DNA from: Lunularia cruciata
Taxonomy: Eukaryota > Streptophyta > Marchantiopsida > Lunulariales > Lunulariaceae
Reading direction: 5' to 3'
Length of the DNA: 64,000 nt
Assembly (NCBI GenBank): GCA_948567375.1
Contig: OX419760.1
Location: 59,516,911 to 59,580,910 of the forward strand
The notes beneath the pieces are model-generated. The model saw only the letters and a program-made list of their open reading frames with translations. It was not told the DNA's origin and did not search any database. This document shows positions 1-11,600 of the stretch, in pieces. Made by a program: the position numbers and the translations under genes. The first letter of the stretch is position 1, and every line of letters begins with the position of its first letter.

Positions 1-68
1 TATGCAATAAATAATAAGAACTATGTAGTGATTGAGTGTCTACAATATGCAATAAATAATAAGAACTG
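1..68. repeat. Short direct repeat, 45-bp period
   Basis: A unit starting TATGCAATAAATAATAAGAA occurs at 1-22 and again at 46-67, separated by 23 bp. It may be the end of a longer tandem array beginning before the window. No function is evident. Confidence 0.7.
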
Positions 69-2800
69 TTCATTCTTATATATACATACAAGTTAGAAAT
101 GACTAGAAGATGAAGGAAAAGTGTCATAATTTTTAATTCTCTTATGTTTCTTATGTTTCTTATCCAACCTCTATGGCAGAAACATTCCAAGTAGAGGGTA
201 GTGTTACCTCTTGTGGCACACTAAAAAAAGAGAAAACCCAAATAATTTTCACTAAAGATCTATTGCAAATAAGTCCTAAAGGTGATGGTTGCAACAACCC
301 ACTCAATCTCCTTTGGTTGTAATTTTCTTTTTCTAACCTTTCACTAATCTCCAAAAAATAAAATTAAAACAAAAAATTTTACTATTAGTACAATAGTCCA
401 AAAATGCACTAATAATGTAAATGTGAGTCTCCACAATATGTCATTGCAATTTGCCTACCGATCAAACTAAAGGCCTAGTGAGATACACTCTACTTTTATG
501 CATCTTATTCAACTAAATCATACATTTCCTAAATGTGAGTTATAGATGGAGTGCACTCAATTTTACAATTCCTTGCCCCGCTAAAATGTGGATAACTTTA
601 GAGCTAATGCAAAGCTCAAGAAACATAAGAGTAATTCAAAAGTAGCACAAGAGGATGTTAGATATTATATTCTGATCAATGTAACAGCAAACAATTTTTT
701 CCCTCTCTAGTTTGTTTAACTACATGTAATCATTTTAAGTACTTGAAATGACATCTTATTTGTATTTACTTTGTGCTAATGTGACCTTTGCTAGAAAAAA
801 TGTTTTTTTGTACTTGTTCAATGACACTTCAAATTACTCTGACCCTCTTACTCATGATGTTAATGATAAGGAAACAACACACCATAAATGTGGTCTAGAT
901 CTATAACACCGTTGATGCATGTATGCTTTAAAGGGATATTAAGTTTGGTATTACAAGTAGTGGAGAAATATTATCTATATGGTGTCTAGCTAAGCTTCTA
1001 CATTAGCCATGATTAGCTAGAGTTAGTCCTAGCTAAGATAAAGGTAACACTATTCTAGAGGAAGTGAAAAGAGTGAGCATCACTATTTTACCCTAATGTA
1101 TTGACTTGGTATTATTTGTAGTTATTTGATTTTGAAGAAAGAGTTGAAAACACTTGGGCACACAAAACTTCTGTTTTTGATTTTCCTATAGTCCAAGGAA
1201 TGTCCTTGTGAAGAAATCCTTGAATTAGTTGGTAGGTGAGGTAAGACCACCTACCCATGGGATTATTCCCATATGCTTGGATATCCCTTTAGATTTCTCT
1301 ATTTTATTTGACTTTTTGTAATACCAAGAGCTAGCTATATGATATAGATGTGAAATTAGGTTTTGTAATATTTGGAATGATGTTATACATGATGGTAAAA
1401 ATAGATTAGATAGAAGTATCACCAAAAGAGTACTTCTACTAATAGTGCAGAAATCAAAATAGAATTGAAAACCTTAGAACCAATAGCTAGACATATGATT
1501 TAAAGATGAGAATTGGTTTGATAACATCTAGAAGGATGTTACACATGATGAACTAAATAGATCAGACAAAGGTATCACCAAAAAGGGACCTAATAGAGTA
1601 GGAACTGAAATATGCCTGAAATCTTTGAAAGACTAAACGAATGAATTATACTTCAAAAATGAACATGTCATCTATTTGTGTGTCTAATCGTATGGTGTAC
1701 CTTCATTGGAGGAGGTCCTCTTTGTCTATATAATAAAGAGAAGGTGCTCCTTTGGGGCATCGGAGGTTTGAGTGTAAAATTGTGTGTTTCTCTTTAGGTC
1801 TCCTATCCTTGGAATATTACACTTTTAGCCGAGTAACTTGAGTTACTCTAGTAATTAATAACTTTGGTGTGTAATTTTTCTCAAGTATATAAGCTAAGGT
1901 TGAAGAGATACTCATCATCCTTTCATTTGTAACCATCTCTTTCATTTAGTTCTCTAGTGGTAATGTCTTGAGTCTTGGACTGTGCTTTGGAGAAGTGTGT
2001 TGGGATTGTGGTTCTTTGCCCTCTTAGTCCATGGTGCGCAATCTCAAGTACCATCAAAGGTTCATCTTGAGTGATAGACAAGCAAACTCACAGATCAACC
2101 TAGACATTATGAAATCATTTGAAGAATTGTGAATTTGCACTCAAATAAAGATTAGTAAGATAACAACTATCATACATGACTCGTAAACTATGGAAATTAA
2201 GGATCATATCCTTTGAAAAGAGTGTAGAATGTAGAGTTCATGCTTTTGAAACAATCCCTAGGAATTCGTCCCGGTTCTCAATAAGACATATACTCAATAA
2301 AGTACTATACGAGACAAATATATTCAAACGAAATGAACTTCAAGAATAACATGTTGGTAACATTCGTCCAAAATTATATTATATGCCGTTTAGACCATCT
2401 ACATCGTATGCTTAAAAAGTTTGGAAAATTGTATGTACAATTTATATCCATGAGAAAGCATGTAGACTTTGCCAAGGTTAAAATTACAACTTGGACTTTT
2501 CAGCGTGCTTTTTAAATTAGATGGATCGTGTTTGAACTGTATAATGCTAATATTATTCTAATCCAATTTACATTACTCTTATATATATGCAACAACCAAA
2601 TCATTGAAGAATATATAAATATGGATCTCTAAAATTAAAATATTGCAATGTTATAATCAAAAATTTAAAATTTATTTATTTATTTATTTTACATTTCAAA
2701 CATCTTGAAATATTACAATATACTCACTCAAAAGACTATCAAAGTGTACGTGAATAATTTTGAGATCTTTTTCACTTTATATCTCCTTGATTCCTTGACA
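69..2800. other. AT-rich intergenic sequence, no gene seen
   Basis: All six frames are densely interrupted and I see no conserved domain or splice structure. A degenerate direct repeat of about 160-bp period lies at roughly 1372-1432 and 1533-1590; both copies contain a shared tract ending GTATCACCAAAA. A TTTA-rich microsatellite lies near 2668-2690. The stretch probably consists of old repeat debris, but I cannot assign a family. Confidence 0.5.
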
Positions 2801-2807
2801 CCACGAG

Positions 2808-2902
2808 ATAGACGGCCGTCCATCCGTTGCAGTCTTCCTGTAATGTCTGGAGATAAACTGCCGTCCACATGAGGACTGTCCGTCGCTCACGACAGGACGG
2901 AA
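2808..2902 (+). promoter_or_regulatory. Repeated CCGTCC motifs upstream of the plastid protein gene
   Basis: GC-rich motifs of the form GCCGTCCA, GCCGTCCA and GTCCGTCG, plus an inverted GGACGG, cluster in 95 bp of otherwise AT-rich DNA about 210-300 bp before the first ATG of the downstream gene. The position suggests a promoter element. No known factor is recognised, so this is inference from repetition and location. Confidence 0.3.
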
Positions 2903-3111
2903 GAGTACGAGTTATCTAATCCTTTTACTCACAGCTCTCTAGTGAGAGAGTGCCTTCTTCCAATGGCTAGTGAAACTTCCATCACGAAACTGTAGGATCT
3001 ATCGTTGAGAATACCTGCCTCGTGCGACAGTGCTACACAAATTCAATTTCTCGTGCAGGGGACCATCTTCGCCTCCCCTCCCCAGACAGTTCAATTTGCC
3101 TTCTTCCAGTC

Positions 3112-4203
3112 ATGGCGTTGATGCTGGGGACCCCGTTGCTTCGAACATTTTCTGCATCTCTGTCGCTGCACAGGTCATGCTGTAAGAACAGCAACTCCAA
3201 ATCATCCTCCTCTCCTCTGCTATTTGTGCAAGCCTCTGCTTCTTCACCTGCGCTTTCCCTGTCGAATCTCGCTTCTCAGTCCCTGGTTTCCCCGCTCAAG
3301 TTTCCAAACCCTCAACCCTGTAGTATCGGTACCGGAAGCAGCAGACTGAGGAGTAGAATAACTACCAATGCGAAGAAATCGGAAAAAGAGGTTGCACCTC
3401 CAGTGGAAGAAGTAGAGGAGCAGGAAGTAGAAGTCGAAATTTCATGGGTAGAGGAGAAGGCGGAGGATGCTATGCAGTATGTGACTTCAGCGGTTAAAGC
3501 GATTCCAGGACCCAGGGTTGGAGGTGGGGACTTGCCTTGGTTGCTTGCAGTGCCACTCGGATATGCCGCCATTTCGTTTGTGATAGCAGTGGTGAAGACT
3601 GCTCGGAAGCTAGGTTCTCCCAGAGAAAAGCGTCGACGCCAGGTGGGGAAGAATGCTTGGTTGTGTGAAACACTGAGTGAGACATTCGCCACAGGTAGGG
3701 AGAAATTGACTGCCGAGGGTTTTCAGCAAATTGCCAAGCAGTGCAAATTTGAAGCGGATGAGGTTGTGCGGAAGTATCTCCGCTATGCCCTGAACGAGAA
3801 GCCTTTCAATCCAGAACTGGTGGCAGATCTCATTCATTTAAAAAACGTATCAGGTTTGGATGACGGAAGTATAGCCGAGACTTTGAATGAGGTCTCTCGG
3901 AGGATAGTCAAAGCCAAAGGGCCTGTAGTTATGAATACCACGGGATTCACAGAGAAGGGTTTGAAGCGCAAAGCAGCGGTACAAGCTTTGTTTAGCAAAA
4001 TTTTCTATTTAGCTGAGCTTGATGAGTTCTGTTCTACAGCCGATCGGAGTGGGTTGAGTATCAAGGAAATTTTTGGCGTAACTGAGGAGGATGCTAACAT
4101 GATCCGGATAGAAACTTTGTCAGGTACTTCTGAATTGGAATCGCTTGAGAAGATGGTAGAAGAATCATCTTCAGATGATGAAAAGGAGGAAAAAGAGGAA
4201 TAG
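3112..4203 (+). CDS. Plastid-targeted single-span membrane protein, uncharacterised
   Basis: This is an intronless frame of 363 codons. An in-frame GTG lies upstream at 3022, but the first ATG at 3112 has good plant context (gtcATGGCG) and opens directly into a typical chloroplast transit peptide. Residues 1-90 are rich in Ser, Ala and Leu with almost no acidic residues. An acidic linker (about 91-110) follows, then one hydrophobic span (about 141-161, LPWLLAVPLGYAAISFVIAV) followed by a Lys/Arg-rich stretch. Residues 185-340 are soluble and predicted helical, and the tail is acidic and Ser-rich. The layout suits a thylakoid or inner-envelope protein with a stromal helical domain. I do not recognise the family. 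It converges on the ARM/HEAT gene downstream. Confidence 0.85.
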   Translation: MALMLGTPLLRTFSASLSLHRSCCKNSNSKSSSSPLLFVQASASSPALSLSNLASQSLVSPLKFPNPQPCSIGTGSSRLRSRITTNAKKSEKEVAPPVEEVEEQEVEVEISWVEEKAEDAMQYVTSAVKAIPGPRVGGGDLPWLLAVPLGYAAISFVIAVVKTARKLGSPREKRRRQVGKNAWLCETLSETFATGREKLTAEGFQQIAKQCKFEADEVVRKYLRYALNEKPFNPELVADLIHLKNVSGLDDGSIAETLNEVSRRIVKAKGPVVMNTTGFTEKGLKRKAAVQALFSKIFYLAELDEFCSTADRSGLSIKEIFGVTEEDANMIRIETLSGTSELESLEKMVEESSSDDEKEEKEE

Positions 4204-5727
4204 GGTAGTAGTTGTAGTATCAGCGAGCGTGATGCCAATCTTTCAGGATTTGATCTCTGTTACCAAATGACCCGTGGACGGGTAGTTGGCAAGGTAAAAG
4301 AACTCTGCCCTTTCTACTTTGTCCAATTCTTTGCGGTTTTAGTCTAGCTAAGTTCATGGAGAGTCAGTGGGTCTGGGAGCTCTAACAGAAATTGCACTAT
4401 TTTACTAATGACGAGAGGAAACGGTCTTCTTGTACGTATAGATATTTCATGTTTCGTGCGCAATTGAAGCGAAGGAATAAAGAGTAGTGGTATGTAGTCC
4501 CAAAAAGCATTGGGGTTAAACCATGTGTTCAATAGCTTCTTGATCTTCTCGCACAGCTGTAAGCAGGATCAAATGAGGTTGGCTAAACAGGATGTCGGCA
4601 CTCTCGAAAGTTCTTGGCAGCAGTTTCTGCCCTTTGGCATTATGGATTAAGATGAGAGGAGTATGTATGGAAATATCACATCACAGCCAGCTATGGAGTG
4701 AGACGAATCGGCACTGGGATCTGAGGAGCTGGTCCAGTCCTTCAACTTTTTCTTACTAGCAGGGAGGACGTCGTTTGGTATCCTTTTTGAACTCACATCA
4801 ACAGTGCAATCTGGCATATTATTCGATTAGGATTTATATTTGGAAACTAGCACAGGTTCGGACGGTGGTATTTGTGACATTATACAGAGGAGACAACAGA
4901 GTTCACTTGGTTATTACTAGGTTTCGATTATTGAGCAATAAGCCAAGATTTGGTGTGAAACTAGCCAGCTCGGACTAGGATATTTTGCAGTCAATGTTCA
5001 CGTTAGCACGAGAACGGAAGAAAGTTATCTTCGTTTTTCATTGGTCTTAGGCGACTTGCAAAGTGTGCAACGCCCATTTAAGTGTTGCCATTGAATCTTA
5101 CCTTTCTAGTTTCTTGCGTCATTCAAGGATATTTCATAGACATGGCCTAGTCTTACGGAAAGGTAAATAGGTGGATGAAGTAGTAAAAGGGGACCTGTAG
5201 ATGAATTTTAAAACCTTGAACAAACCTCGGAGATAGGCAGGGATGAGCAGACAATTGGATTCCGACTATCCTTGCCTTCTCCTGGTAGGAGACATGTATC
5301 ATACAGATGATGCAACTTGAAAACTTATCATTCTTACATTCAAAAGTGTATAGAAATAACTAAGAAGGCAGGTCCTGAACGTTTTTGGACAAGGTTCTTT
5401 TCAACCTATAGTGCATTCGTAAGCAGGAATGGTAAGCTGGGCGTCTTCCGTCATTTGAGTACGTCCACCAGTTCTTACGGTATTCCCAAACTATGTTCTC
5501 GTTCCGTTGTGAGAAATGCGACCAAACAAAGACATAAAATATGCGATACTGAACAGGATGAGAAATGTTCGATATCCGATCTTGAGTATACCTCCTGGTA
5601 TAGTAATTACATAACCTACACTATATGGCCAGCTCAGACATCCACACCCTCGGGAACAGACAGGAAGGAGAGGAAATGAAATACAGTAGTACCTAGAGTT
5701 CTCCCTCTTTTGTACACAAATACTCCT
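4204..5727. other. Intergenic region between convergent genes
   Basis: This stretch holds the 3' UTR of the upstream plastid-protein gene and the 3' flank of the minus-strand ARM/HEAT gene. An open frame of about 120 codons near 5317 starts only with TTG and shows no recognisable motif, so I do not call it a gene. Confidence 0.6.
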
Positions 5728-8538
5728 CTAAACGTCGCCTTTACGTGTGCCGGGGAGTGACAAACAAGACAGAAGTCTCTCACAGAGTGCCCGCAGTTCA
5801 GGGGAGCTGTCAAGCGCTGAAATGCTTGACAACGCCACCTGCGCGTCAATAAGATGCGGTGCTAATTCTGCGACCAGGGCATCGTCACTGGCGAGTAACG
5901 ACGCAAGCAGTTTTGCTCCTCCAACTCTTTCCTGCAACGGCGGGGAACCAGCGTTTTATATCGGTTAGCACTTGCACAATCCAGTATCATTGAGAGGGAT
6001 AAGAGTAGAAAAACAAGTTGTAGTTCTACAGAGACTACACGCTACTGGAGAGTAAGGAGTACGAAGATGCTACAACCAAATAGAAAATCATTTCCGTCTC
6101 ATAACACGGCAAATGGAGGTAACTACGTAAATCACGGACTCCCTATTTACGGTGACAAGTTAAACAAAAGCCATTTGGTCAGCTTTGAAAAAGAATCACC
6201 TCAAGTAGACCGCGACCTTTAATAGCTGCAAGTGAAAGGACCATCAAATCACTAGCATAAGGTAACACCGAGGGTGCTTTCAAGTGATAAACAGCAGTGA
6301 ATAGAACTTGAAGACATGCTCCCCTTAGCTTCGAGTCATTGCTCATCTGTAAGACAAGCATCCATCTTTCAGTATGGTCATGTTCATGTTTTAATGTCAT
6401 CGAGGGCCCAACATCAAAACGCAGAGAAAGTTAGATCCAACTCTCCTCCTTTCCAATCTACCATTATAGTGCTAGAGACGTGTTGCAATTCACAGAAATG
6501 TTTCCGCAGAACGGGCATACCCGAGGAGCAACCTCAAGTTAATCCAAACACGTAAGTGTTTCACACTCAACTTCAAACGCAACACTGACAGCAAGCACAA
6601 CATCTCTGTCCTCTAAGTTGAAGGTTGAGGACTGTCTCCACGGACATATTCCTTTATTGCCCATCAACTTGGTGCCAAGGTTGTCTCGTTTGTAGATACA
6701 AAAGCTCCGGACAACATGCAGCACACTAACCTGAATGAAGGTGACCAACGGAGGTATAACTTTGGCAGCAATAACAGCACGAGCACCCAACGAGATCTTT
6801 TGGCAGACGCTTATGAGGATGTTAGCCATGCAGATACGGAACCCAGTTGAAACAAACATACTGCCGCCTGCTAGATCTCCAAACCCATTAACCTGACGTT
6901 TTGGAGAACCTTCTCTGGTTTCATCACTCAGACATGACCAAGGTAGTCCTTTCTGATTCCCTGTTAAGCAATCTACGATATCGATAAGTACTGTTTGTGG
7001 ACGATCGTTCAATTTGTTATCTGCAAACGTCATTGTGCGTCACGAGTTTAGTAAATGAAATAGAAAACCAAGCATAGTTGTTACGAAGTAACGCTATTGA
7101 GTAAATTTCAAACCTGATGGAAGAAGTAAAGTAGCCATTCGTCTATCACCGACACTTCTAGTGTCGTACCTTTCTTAGCCTTCTGCCATTTCCATTCCAA
7201 ATCCGAGAGTTCCTGAATCAGAACCTTTGGTTGAAGACGACCTTCACTTCCTGCATTTCAGAAATTGAAGACAAGGTATGACATCATATAGGCAAGTTAA
7301 TGGCAAGTATATCGTCAACAGCAACCAATACCGGACTCTACTCATTAGAAGCCTACTTGGTAACTTTTACGATTCAGACTACGGAAGGTGACATGAAGTA
7401 TACCTCGAAGAGCACCTTCCCTGCTAGGTTTCTCGCTAGATCTTACAGCAGGGAGCTCTTCTATCAGAAGTGATTGAGACGACCTTTGTTGTTCTCCTGC
7501 ACACGACCAAAAAATGAACACACTCACTTAGTTCTACGACATTATTGTCATGTTCACAGATTTTTAGATCCCTTGGGAAAACAGTCAAACGCAAGGTGCA
7601 TTTGAGATCTTAACCAGGACCTTCAAGCACAGGCTCAACTGAGGAACTATTCATGCGAGAAAATAGTATGGACATGAGAAGTTGAGGCTCCTTTCAGTGC
7701 TAGATGATAAAGCGAAATGATGAATACCACTGGAAATCTCTCCGCTTTCCTGTTTTAAGTCCGAGAGCCTGTGAGAGACCTTCTCTCCTTTTCCTGACAG
7801 CTCTTTATTTAGCTTTTCTCGTGCAGTACTCTCCATGCTCAGACTGCCCACATCTTTTCGAGCAGAAGACGTCATTTGCAGCTGCTCTGATTCAGGGAGC
7901 TTCTCAATCAGCTGAATCCCTCCTCTAAGAGCAGTGGGCTCAGTTTCGAGTGCTTCAGCTAACTCCTCAGCACCAGCACGCTCTTCAACAATTTCCAGTG
8001 GCGGCCTGCTGACCAGTGTATTTCGTGAGGGATTTTCTCCCTTGGAAAGCTCTTTCCTCACCTCAGTTTGTCCTCTCGCACTAACAACCTCATCAGGTTC
8101 TTCTTCGGTAAAGGATGGCTTCTGAGTTTGTGTCTCCGCACATATCATAAACGCTAGGCAATCAATACAGCCATGTTGCGCTTTTGCAACTTCAGAAAAC
8201 CCTGAATTGACATCATCTACACATTCTCAGAATTGCAAATGACATAAAACATTTGATTCATTCATCAGTCCGGTACTGCACCGTACAGCTCCAAGAATTG
8301 ACGCTCGATTGAAGGTTGCATACTGTGTCGTAGTGGTTTCTACTAAAAATACTAAGAGAAAATTTTAACTTTCCCTCAGGATACAATCCAGATTTGAGAT
8401 GCGAACAGCAGGAAGGCAATATAGTACACAGAGAGACTGTGTCGTACTGGTTTCTACCAAAAATACGAAGAGGAAATTCAACTTTCCCTCAGGATACAAT
8501 CCAGATTTGAGATGCGCACAGCAGGAAGACAATATAGT

Positions 8539-8634
<96 letters not shown>

Positions 8635-11600
8635 ACACGTAATCGTCCATAACGTCTAAACAACCATCACCAATGCTCAAATATCAAGAGAAAATGATAG
8701 GAATGCACAGTAAGATCATAGTTCCACCAAAAGATGGTCATATGAGATTCACAACCGGAAGGGAAGTGATCTAGGTGCACACAAAGCATGAAAAACATGT
8801 GCACCCAAAGAAACTTATTCGAGCGTAAATACCTTTTTCATCCACTAGGCAAGGCCAAAGTAATATAGACGACAGAATTTTGCGGATGCGGCCCATCATG
8901 TAGTGGTCCAGTGAAGCCTTTCCCCTAATCTGCAAAATTATAGAAAACGAACAGAGGTTGCAAACAACAGAAGAGTAACGAAGAAAGAGAAAGAGAACTA
9001 TATTTCACGACCAACTTAGAGGTCCGCCTGCACATTGAAGATCACAGGAACCACAAAGTACAGGCAAGGGTAGCCTACTCTGCTATTCCGAGACACTTAC
9101 CACTAGGGATGTACAAACGGCATATAGACAAGATTTAACTCTTAGAAGGTCCTGGGATCTCGTTGCATCCTCCAATTGTGGAGTTATGAGTGGGAGCAAA
9201 ACCTGCATGATATCCACTAGGTTGTATCAGGGTTACACCACAAACAGTCTAGAGACCGGCGAGAAGCAGAATGAGACTGTTAGTCAAGAGTGAGCTTGTG
9301 CAATAGACGAAGGCTCTTCATCTTATCACATTTACTAGGTCTGCTCATCAAGGATGGATTTATTGACAGTGCGGAAGGTATGACACAGTAATCACCCCAT
9401 TTAAGCAAGTAGTGTGTATTTAATACTTAATACCGTAGAAATACTTTGGACTCATGTCCTTGGTCTTCACCGTGACGTGTGCTTTACATTTAAAGCCCAA
9501 ACGACTAAACAAACAGCAAATCTTTTCAGTAATGCAGAAACCAGGCACATTTAGGTTTTAGACCGTGCTCCAATATGCAACCGGGAAAAAAGCTTGAGAT
9601 AATCAGCTCATTTAAACTTTCAAATCCAGAGTTGGCACAATTAGTGCCTCATTCGCAACTTACGTCTGGAATAAGTCGCCCGGTGATTTCAGATGAAACT
9701 TTCCGAACGTCTTCAAACTCAAAACTTCCACAAGCTCTGGCGCACCCCAGAAAGACAATATGTTAGGTTGTTGATTCACTGATCCTCAACCTCAAATGCC
9801 AATCAATGCCAAAGATACATAGCAGAAGTACTCCACCAGCAAATTTTTATGATGGGGTTGCCCACATGGTATTTCCTACAAATATTAAACAACTCAGCCA
9901 CATCCTCAGAATTCGATACCTGTTCATCAAGTGTGAAGTGATGGAATCAGCAACATCTGTTTCAAGATCTCTCTTTCCTGCATTTATGAAAGTATTTCGT
10001 GTAAATATTGTAGTCTCTATGAGGAAATGCGTACACACGTGGATGAACCACCACTGCAAATTACTTGAAAACTTTCCATATCTACACTTACCTCCAGCAA
10101 TAGCAGTTAAACCACCGTAAAGATCTTTACAGGTGATGTCATCAAAAGCTTCAAGCGGAAGCACTCTTAGAGCCAGAAGAGGGCTTAGCCGTTCAAATAA
10201 TAGAGTGGCCGTTGCCCCACTGTCTACACATATTCCGGAGATGAAGTTCTCTGTGAGTCTGCAGAGATAATTAAAATCAGAGTTCAAATTGATCTTGAGG
10301 AGTACTGATATGTTGTTTCATAAACATCAAGATAAGCTATTAATTACAAGGAGATCGAACCTGCCCTATAAGCCTAATGCTTCTCTTCGGACAGCCTTCT
10401 GTAATTGCAAAGAAAGACGTTCCAAGTGCCTGCAATTATGCAAGAAGATGAATTGAAAGCTTCCTTTGCTTACTGTGATTGCAGTCGCAACTTCTCTAAG
10501 AGAATAGGAAAGACAACTTGTGTATTCTCAGCAAGTTGCTTGCTTATACAACTCAGGAAGCGCGGAATAACGGCGTTTGCAGGCTCATCAAACATTTTCT
10601 TCAGGATCAGGTGGATAATACTGTGCCAATCGTCAACCTGTTAACATGAACACGTTTGAATCACTTTTTCTTTCAGTAAGGCGAGAAGTAAAAGACCAGG
10701 AAATCTTTTCACATGATAGTAGGCTCAACATTGAAGCTTCTCCAGACAAATCATCGCACTACCTCCGATGCCCATTCCGGAATAAGCCTCATAAGTCGGT
10801 CAACATCAAGTTGAGCGGCATCTGCAATGCAGCAAGAACAGCCGATGTTGGCAAAAGGACACCGGGAATATATAAAGATGCTCTAGAACACCATAGGTCT
10901 CCTCCGACACTGCAGACTGTATATAAAATAACTCAGGGAATTGATGGATTGGAGTAGCTACTGAGAGACCAAGGCACAAGGAATGGACAAACCAGATGAT
11001 TCGGCACATCAATCACCACATTAATTTAATGCAAGTGGGCAATATACCACCCCTAGCTACCTGCACAACTCCTACCTGTAGTTGTATTAACACTTGAAGC
11101 ACCATCCGTTTGACTCACTGGAATTGGAATGGGTGCTTTCACTGCTTTGCTGCGTCGTACTCCAGACCTTCCTGTTAGCAAGGGCCGTGGGAACAAGACT
11201 GGCAAACTACTGCTGTAATAAAGTTGTGGATATAAAGGGACTCACAACATAGAACATGAACAGGTAAATTATTCAATCTTCCGAGCCAGTTAACGCTGTA
11301 CAGTATGAGTTTGATGTAAAACTTACGAGACGCAATCAAGCAACTCGGCAATTACTTGGCATTGATTAGCTTTCGCCTTCATAATAGAGAGAATGCCTGC
11401 ACTTGCGGCAGATCTAACCCGTCCATCTGGAGATTGAAGAAGCTCCAGCAAAGTTGGCAGTGTAAACGAGGGATCTATGTAATAAAGAGGATCCATGTTA
11501 GAAAATCTCAAGTCCCTCGTCCTATGCAATCTTCATCATCAACTTTGTGATAAACTAACTAGCATAGTTGTATAAACCATCTAGCATATATATTATGAGC

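Noticed and set aside
3022-3111. Upstream extension of the plastid protein to position 3022
   Set aside because: The codon at 3022 is GTG. Plant initiation there is unlikely, and the ATG at 3112 opens directly into a transit peptide.
3312-3837. Minus-strand open frames overlapping the plastid protein gene
   Set aside because: They are shadows of a convincing plus-strand coding sequence and contain no domain.
5317-5679. Open frame of 120 codons after the plastid protein gene
   Set aside because: It starts with TTG, has no recognisable motif, and its composition looks like chance open frame in a 3' flank.
7114-7169. Longer version of exon 26 using a GTTTGA donor at 7113
   Set aside because: It ends in phase 0, which does not fit exon 27 (phase 1). 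The donor after 7170 (GTACGA) keeps the frame.
8399-8680. Open frames with Arg-Glu or Ser-Leu dipeptide repeats
   Set aside because: They are translations of the (AG)40 microsatellite inside an intron.
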